Origin: Bacteroidota bacterium
GTDB lineage: Bacteria; Bacteroidota; Bacteroidia; Bacteroidales; Paludibacteraceae
Direction: 5' to 3'
DNA length: 10,893 bases
NCBI GenBank assembly: GCA_017860335.1
Contig: JAFNAU010000181.1
Span: 1 to 10,893, forward strand
Below the pieces are notes generated by a model. That model was not told where the DNA came from, searched no databases, and saw only the letters and a list, made by a program, of their open reading frames with translations. Below, one piece after another: positions 7,069 through 10,893 of the stretch. The position numbers and the translations under genes are program-made. How positions within the stretch are numbered: position 1 is the stretch's first letter; each line of letters starts with the position of its first letter.

Positions 7069-7528
7069 AATTCATTTTTGCTTCAATCAGTATAGCTTTT
7101 TCAGCTGCAATTGTTTCGAGGCCTAGTTTTATCTCATCAGCCACTTTGTAGCTGTAATGTGACAGATATATGGTGAAAGATGTATTGTCAGTGCAACGAA
7201 TTTCATAATTCTTACCAACCTGTTTTATGGTTAGGATGTCCTTCCAGAATATAGTTTTTCCTTTCGTTGATGTATCCGGCTTAAGCGCTATCTTTTCATT
7301 ATTGATGATTACATACGCTTTTCTTAGTATTTCTATAAGTCCCTGTATTAAATACTTAAATCCAATGATGCCATAAAAACCGAGATAAGCCCAGTCGAAC
7401 TGGTCAAAGGATTTGTCTCTTATTTTCATCATCATATATATTAAGCCAACCAAAATAAATACAACCCCGATGGCAATATGAATAAGGTGTTTTTTGGTGT
7501 TATCTGCTAAATTTATATTTATTTCCAT
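7067..7528 (-). CDS. Small membrane protein with two TM helices and PH-like domain
   Basis: A 153-residue protein I cannot name. Residues 13-35 and 46-66 are strongly hydrophobic and predict two membrane helices joined by a short charged loop (KIRDKSFDQFD). Residues about 70-138 (YVIINNEKIALKP, IFWKDILTIKQVGKNYEIRC, FTIYLSHYSYKVADEIKLGLE) have the beta-strand pattern plus C-terminal helix of bacterial PH-like domains, which are common in uncharacterised Bacteroidetes membrane proteins. No catalytic residues are apparent; a scaffold or membrane-stress role is only a guess. It is last in the minus-strand group, 162 nt downstream of the acetyltransferase gene, so it may have its own promoter. 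A weak -7-like TTTATTTG lies near 7587-7594 on the minus strand. Confidence 0.8.
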   Translation of the reverse strand: MEININLADNTKKHLIHIAIGVVFILVGLIYMMMKIRDKSFDQFDWAYLGFYGIIGFKYLIQGLIEILRKAYVIINNEKIALKPDTSTKGKTIFWKDILTIKQVGKNYEIRCTDNTSFTIYLSHYSYKVADEIKLGLETIAAEKAILIEAKMN

Positions 7529-7690
7529 GACTACTGAGTTCTATAAATTGTATTTTCTTTCTGAATTAAAATCTTGCTCCAAATCTCAAATAAAAAACTG
7601 GAAGTGATTCGTTTGAATTCCTTAAGGTCAGAGTACGAGGTGAAGCTTTTTGTCGCCTTGTTAGTTGTAATATCCGATTGTGATGAAATC

Positions 7691-8215
7691 TTATTTTTTA
7701 CGAAACTTCTGATAGGTCAGCACATCTTCATACTTGTCGGGTGTTTTGATCCAGTTTTTTAGCCTGCCATGCAGTTCAAAATTATTTTCAAAAAGTTTTC
7801 GGCTGGCATGATTACTTTCTATGATCTGTACATATAACTGATTGATTTTAAAAAAGTTAAAAACGTAATCTTCAACAAGTTTCAGACTTTCTTTAGCAAA
7901 TCCCTTCCCTGAATGTTCATCTGCGATAAATAATCCGAGTGCAATACGACTGTTGTGTATGTCGAAATCAAACAAGTCAACAGTTCCAACAGTATTATTG
8001 TTAATCCGGTTCACAATCATCAGCCGGATTTGTTTGCTTTCATAGATGTCTGAAGGGGCCTCAGCTATATAATTTTTCAGCTGAAACCGGGAATATGGAA
8101 CGCGCGTATTACCTGCAATCCATATTGAACTGTCATTCTCCCAGCTATAAAGCAAATCCAGGTCTTCAGGTTCCAAAGCCCTCAACAATATCTTCTCGTT
8201 TTCAAGAAACTTCAT
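7691..8215 (-). CDS. GNAT N-acetyltransferase, RimJ/RimL/SpeG type
   Basis: A 174-residue acetyl-CoA-dependent N-acetyltransferase. The opening ILLRALEPEDLDLLYSWEND is typical of the RimJ/RimL-SpeG branch. Motif A, which binds the acetyl-CoA pyrophosphate, is seen at residues 92-110 as LGLFIADEHSGKGFAKESL, with the loop SGKGFA. The final motif NQLYVQIIESNHASRKLFENNFELHGRLKNW (residues 125-155 region) contains the usual asparagine and the SRKLFE helix. Likely substrates are a polyamine or a protein N-terminus; the sequence does not decide. A possible ribosome site AAAGGA lies about 10 nt before the ATG. It starts 38 nt after the helix-hairpin-helix gene, so the two probably share a transcript. 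Length and motifs are complete. Confidence 0.88.
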   Translation of the reverse strand: MKFLENEKILLRALEPEDLDLLYSWENDSSIWIAGNTRVPYSRFQLKNYIAEAPSDIYESKQIRLMIVNRINNNTVGTVDLFDFDIHNSRIALGLFIADEHSGKGFAKESLKLVEDYVFNFFKINQLYVQIIESNHASRKLFENNFELHGRLKNWIKTPDKYEDVLTYQKFRKK

Positions 8216-8253
8216 TCGTTTTTATCCTTTTAACTTATCAAAAATGATATTCT

Positions 8254-9213
8254 TTATTCAAAATTCAGGTAGTGACCTATTTTTTGCAGGTCTTCGGGTG
8301 TTAGTGAATGCAAATTTTGCAGTTCGTCCAGTTTTTTAAGTTTCCCTTTTTCTCTGCGCAACTCATAAATCTCCTTAGCTTTACTGAAGTTAAGATAGGG
8401 ATGACTTTTCAATCGTTCGATGCTCGCTTTGTTAACGTCAATTTTTGCAATCAGAGAAGGATCTGTGTTAAGGAACGGTTTAATCTGCTCGAAAGTTTCA
8501 GGTCTCATGCCGTACACTTCCCTGATTTGTTCCACCGAATAGTAACCGCCTAAAATCCGCCGGTAACCCACAATACTTTTAGCATACCGTCTGCCAATTC
8601 CGCGTATCTGCATTAAGGTGGTTGTATCCGCAGAATTTAACTCTACAATAACATTTTTCTTTCCGGTATATTCTCTTTCGTATTTTTCAGCTAAATCGTT
8701 ATTTGATTTTGAAGCAAGAAATGTTTCATCTGTCGGTTTTTGTTCAGCAATCTGAATATATGGTAAAAGTTCATTGGCTTTTTCACTACTGATACCATAC
8801 ACTTTTCTGAAATCTTCAGGTTTTCTGAATTTTCCACCTTTACTGCGGTACTTAATGATATTTTTTGCAATATAGGATTTTAGTCCCAAACGTACAAATG
8901 TAGCAGAATCAGCAGTATTTGGATCAAAAGTAAACAGCTGGTATTTGCTGTTATATGTTTTTTGAGGATATGATTTGTTATATTCAGGGTAATTATCGTA
9001 TGGATAGGTTTTGTTCCGTTCTTTTTCAACAAGACTTGCCCTGAATTTTTCTGCTTCCTTTAAAAAAGTGATGTCTTCAACTTCATCTTTCTCGTTTCTA
9101 ATCAAATAAGGCATTAGAAAAGTTGAAACAAGCAGAAGTAAAATCAACGAAAGGAGTATTATTATACCGGTACGTTGACCTTTGGAAAAATACAAGAAAT
9201 CTTTCCAAACCAT
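8254..9213 (-). CDS. Membrane-anchored protein with three helix-hairpin-helix (ComEA-like) domains
   Basis: A 319-residue protein. Residues 14-37 form one N-terminal transmembrane anchor. Residues about 40-92 are a charged, Tyr/Lys-rich linker. Three ComEA-type modules follow, each opening with an (F/L/V)NxA(D/S) signature: FDPNTADSATF (96), VELNSADTTTLMQIRGIGRRYAKSI (190) and IDVNKASIERLKSH (258). Each ends with a helix-hairpin-helix such as GGKFRKPEDFRKVYGIS or GGYYSVEQIREVYGM. HhH modules bind DNA without sequence specificity. With the anchor this suggests a DNA-binding protein on the outer face of the inner membrane, as with ComEA in DNA uptake, but no other competence gene is nearby. Module 2 has the best GIGxxxA hairpin; modules 1 and 3 are more divergent. 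It follows proS on the same strand and precedes the acetyltransferase by 38 nt. The ATG places the anchor correctly. Confidence 0.88.
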   Translation of the reverse strand: MVWKDFLYFSKGQRTGIIILLSLILLLLVSTFLMPYLIRNEKDEVEDITFLKEAEKFRASLVEKERNKTYPYDNYPEYNKSYPQKTYNSKYQLFTFDPNTADSATFVRLGLKSYIAKNIIKYRSKGGKFRKPEDFRKVYGISSEKANELLPYIQIAEQKPTDETFLASKSNNDLAEKYEREYTGKKNVIVELNSADTTTLMQIRGIGRRYAKSIVGYRRILGGYYSVEQIREVYGMRPETFEQIKPFLNTDPSLIAKIDVNKASIERLKSHPYLNFSKAKEIYELRREKGKLKKLDELQNLHSLTPEDLQKIGHYLNFE

Positions 9214-9236
9214 AACAGATTATTTGGTTAATTGAA

Positions 9237-9282
9237 TAACAGGTAAATTATTATTTACTGTGAATTAATAATTTACCTGTTA
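9237..9282 (-). terminator. Long perfect AT-rich hairpin after proS
   Basis: A perfect 17-bp inverted repeat (9237-9253 with 9266-9282) encloses a 12-nt loop, 13 nt after the rebuilt proS stop codon and 24 nt before the next gene's start. Bases on the minus strand after it (ATTCAATTAACC) are only weakly T-rich, so it is a poor classical terminator in that direction. It may act as a terminator, an mRNA 3'-end stabiliser or a processing site between proS and the HhH gene. I see no convincing promoter for the HhH gene in the remaining short gap. Confidence 0.6.
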
Positions 9283-9295
9283 AACGAATGTTTTT

Positions 9296-9491
9296 TTAGT
9301 ATGCTCTTGCAAATACTACGCGTTGTGCCGAAGGCTTCCCGGTAACCATACATTTACCCGGCGTTTTGTCGCCATCGAGAGGGATACAGCGTATGGTGGC
9401 TTTGGTGTCGCCCTTGATAAATTCTTCCGTCTCGGAAGTACCATCCCAGTGACAAAGCAAAAATCCGCCTTTATCAATCTCGACTTTAAAT
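9296..9491 (-). pseudogene. proS: ProS C-terminal domain, out of frame
   Basis: In a minus-strand frame different from the main proS frame this stretch encodes KVEIDKGGFLLCHWDGTSETEE, then TKATIRCIPLDGDK and the end GKPSAQRVVFARAY, followed by TAA at 9296-9298. It is the C-terminal, cysteine-containing domain specific to archaeal/eukaryotic-type (type 3) prolyl-tRNA synthetases, clearly the original end of proS. It has no start codon and is separated from the rest of the gene by a frame-changing deletion near 9490. Confidence 0.87.
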
Positions 9492-9496
9492 CTCCT
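9480..9496 (-). other. proS: Deletion junction 6, in proS
   Basis: The main frame ends KLLKEIQE, then hits a stop at 9486-9488. The next recognisable sequence, KVEIDKGGF, is one frame away. In relatives an estimated 30-45 residues join KEIQ(E/D)N to the KGGFVLAHWDGT-type block. The loss shifts the frame. The deleted stretch here is less conserved than at the other junctions. Confidence 0.72.
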
Positions 9497-10616
9497 GAAT
9501 TTCTTTCAGCAGCTTGCTAATGTAAAGTTCAACGCCATCTACTGCTATCGTTTCTTTTGTCAATGTGTCGCGGCGTGCAACTTCGACAGTTCCGTTTTCA
9601 AGATCACGTGCACCCATTGCCAAACGTACCGGCACACCTTTCAGTTCGTATTCAGCAAATTTCCAGCCCGGTTTTTTGGTGTCATTGTTATCGTATTTTA
9701 CAGTTATACCGAGCGCTTTGAGTTTTGCCGTTATTTCTTTCACCTTTTCGCTGATAGCATTCAACTGTTCTTCGTTTTTATAAATAGGGACAATAACTAC
9801 CTGGAATGGAGCCAAATTTGGAGGTAAAACCAAACCGTTGTCGTCGGAATGTGTCATAATCAGCGCACCCATCAGACGGGTGGAAACGCCCCAGGATGTA
9901 GCCCAAACATAATCCTGTTGGTTTTCTTTGTTGACAAATGTAACATCGAAAGCTTTTGCAAAATTCTGTCCGAGGAAATGCGAAGTTCCAGCCTGTAGCG
10001 CTTTTCCATCCTGCATCATTGCTTCAATACAATACGTCTCAATGGCACCGGCAAAACGTTCGTTTGGTGATTTTACACCACGCAACACAGGCACTGCCAT
10101 AAAGTTCTCAGCAAAATCAGCATAGACATGCAGCATTTTTTCAGCTTCTTCTATTGCTTCTTCACGGGTGGCGTGAGCCGTGTGACCTTCCTGCCACAGA
10201 AATTCGGCAGTACGGAGGAATAAGCGGGTGCGCATTTCCCAGCGAACCACATTTGCCCACTGATTAACCAGAATAGGAAGGTCGCGATAAGACTGTATCC
10301 ATCCTTTATAGGTATTCCATATAATGGTTTCTGATGTCGGACGTACGATGAGTTCTTCTTCGAGTTTGGCATCCGGATCCACAATAAGTCCGCTGCCGTT
10401 CAACAGTGGGAAATATGCATTCTGGTGTCCGGTTTCCTTGAACATTTTATCAAGTTCGGCCTGAATTTTTTCCCAGATGGCGTAACCGTAAGGTTTGATT
10501 ACCATACAACCACGAACCGCAGAGGATTCAGCCAGATCGGCTTTTATTACCAGGTCATTATACCATTGCGAGTAATCATCAGCCCGCGAGGTCAGCTCTT
10601 TAATTTCTTTTGCCAT
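9486..10616 (-). CDS. proS: Prolyl-tRNA synthetase, archaeal/eukaryotic type (broken)
   Basis: A class II synthetase that charges tRNA-Pro with proline in the cytoplasm. From the ATG at 10614-10616 the frame is 376 residues, against about 490 for Bacteroidetes ProS. Visible are the N-terminus KELTSRADDYSQWYNDLV, the PTSET block (93-97), motif 2 (VRWEMRTRLFLRTAEFLWQ from 124), the proline/tRNA site GTSHFLGQNFAKAF (210-223), motif 3 (STRLMGALIMTHSDD, 245-259) and the anticodon-binding domain (from about 262). Two pieces are missing: about 30 residues after NAYFPL (near residue 72, frame kept) and a segment after KEIQE, where the frame stops and the C-terminal domain continues out of frame at 9296-9491. 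The start at 10616 is chosen because MAKEIKEL matches the family N-terminus. The longer frame begins with a TTG that lies inside the -7 promoter element. It is transcribed from its own promoter, divergent from the gene at the right edge. Confidence 0.92.
   Translation of the reverse strand: MAKEIKELTSRADDYSQWYNDLVIKADLAESSAVRGCMVIKPYGYAIWEKIQAELDKMFKETGHQNAYFPLLNGSGLIVDPDAKLEEELIVRPTSETIIWNTYKGWIQSYRDLPILVNQWANVVRWEMRTRLFLRTAEFLWQEGHTAHATREEAIEEAEKMLHVYADFAENFMAVPVLRGVKSPNERFAGAIETYCIEAMMQDGKALQAGTSHFLGQNFAKAFDVTFVNKENQQDYVWATSWGVSTRLMGALIMTHSDDNGLVLPPNLAPFQVVIVPIYKNEEQLNAISEKVKEITAKLKALGITVKYDNNDTKKPGWKFAEYELKGVPVRLAMGARDLENGTVEVARRDTLTKETIAVDGVELYISKLLKEIQEI
10398..10409 (-). other. proS: Deletion junction 5, in proS (in frame)
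   Basis: GHQNAYFPL runs straight into NGSGLIVDPDAKLEEEL. Relatives have about 30-35 residues between (FIPKSFLSKEA, HVEGFAKECAVVTHYRL), one of the most conserved parts of the protein and part of the motif 1 and substrate region. The frame is kept, so it is easy to miss, but the active-site fold would be disrupted. Confidence 0.75.
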
Positions 10617-10661
10617 AATATATCGAAGTTTCTTCTTGTTAAGTTTATTGAAAACGAAATG

Positions 10662-10692
10662 CAAAGATATGAATTTCTAAAGTATTTGCAAA
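10662..10692 (-). promoter_or_regulatory. Promoter of proS
   Basis: On the minus strand TTTG (10692-10689), a 19-nt spacer and TATCTTTG (10669-10662) match the Bacteroidetes -33/-7 consensus exactly. Transcription would start near 10655, giving a leader of about 40 nt before the ATG at 10616. This also rules out the upstream TTG at 10664 as the proS start. Confidence 0.82.
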
Positions 10693-10835
10693 TAGAATAA
10701 CAGGCTAATGTTTTGATAAAAAACACATAAACATTTATCCGATTAGAATGAAAAAATCAAATAATTGCAGGCAGGAAGAAACCTGAAGCATTATTATTTA
10801 GAAATGGTTTCTACTAATATTTCAATTAAAATCCG

Positions 10836-10843
10836 TACTTTTG
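10836..10843 (+). promoter_or_regulatory. Promoter -7 element for the gene at the right edge
   Basis: TACTTTTG, in the same context (ATCCGTACTTTTG) as the carAB promoter, lies 30 nt before an ATG. No clear TTTG is present about 19 nt upstream. I see no other gene or structured element in the AT-rich stretch 10693-10835. Confidence 0.6.
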
Positions 10844-10873
10844 TATAAGAATAGAAAAAGAAAAAGTAACTAA

Positions 10874-10893
10874 ATGAGATTTGACGAATTACC
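10874..10893 (+). CDS. Start of an unidentified gene (cut by window edge)
   Basis: ATG at 10874 opens MRFDELP and the window ends. The ATG is 30 nt after a good -7 promoter element and follows an A-rich leader (AAAAAGTAACTAA), typical of Bacteroidetes starts. The opening residues resemble those I recall from some Bacteroidetes DEAD-box RNA helicases, but seven residues cannot identify a protein, so this is only a guess. It would be divergent from proS. Confidence 0.5.

Noticed and set aside
10617..10664. ProS N-terminal extension of 16 residues from a TTG
   Set aside because: The TTG lies inside the -7 promoter element, upstream of the predicted transcription start, and family ProS begins at MAKEIKEL.
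10755..10800. Small CAGG/CCTG inverted repeat in the spacer right of proS
   Set aside because: Only about 4 bp of stem; expected by chance.

Overview
The window looks like chromosomal DNA of a Bacteroidetes bacterium, probably Bacteroidales-like. Three things suggest this: AT-rich intergenic DNA, promoters of the Bacteroidetes type (TTTG about 19-20 nt before TAnnTTTG), and carbamoyl-phosphate synthetase and ProS sequences that I recall as closest to Bacteroides homologues. Shine-Dalgarno sites are mostly absent, as is usual in this phylum. I see no mobile element, CRISPR array, phage gene or defence gene.

Layout. A tRNA-Thr(CGT) gene with its own promoter and terminator lies at the left edge (minus strand). 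Next comes a secreted S9 prolyl-oligopeptidase-family enzyme (356-2629, minus) with an extra N-terminal beta-rich domain. A 336-bp divergent spacer carries a clear promoter for the carbamoyl-phosphate synthetase locus (2966-6976, plus), where CarA and CarB appear to be fused in frame through a linker of about 35 residues. A terminator closes it at 7036-7068. A minus-strand group follows: proS (9296-10616), a membrane-anchored triple helix-hairpin-helix protein, a RimJ/RimL/SpeG-like acetyltransferase and a small two-TM protein with a PH-like domain. The right edge holds the first seven codons of a plus-strand gene, divergent from proS.

The main oddity is that both universally conserved enzymes are broken. 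The car locus has four internal deletions (near 3691, 4082, 4719 and 4850) and proS has two (near 10403 and 9490). Each seems to remove about 15-45 codons. The missing pieces include highly conserved, catalytically essential segments, such as the CarA nucleophile-cysteine motif and the CarB EVNxRxSRSS metal-binding segment. Five of the six shift the frame. The less conserved genes (S9 peptidase, HhH protein, GNAT, PH protein) are intact. I think this is more likely an assembly artefact, in which conserved k-mers shared by co-assembled relatives were dropped and the flanks mis-joined, than real gene decay. Read mapping would decide. I did not find a convincing novel biological system; the CarA-CarB fusion is the most interesting biological possibility.
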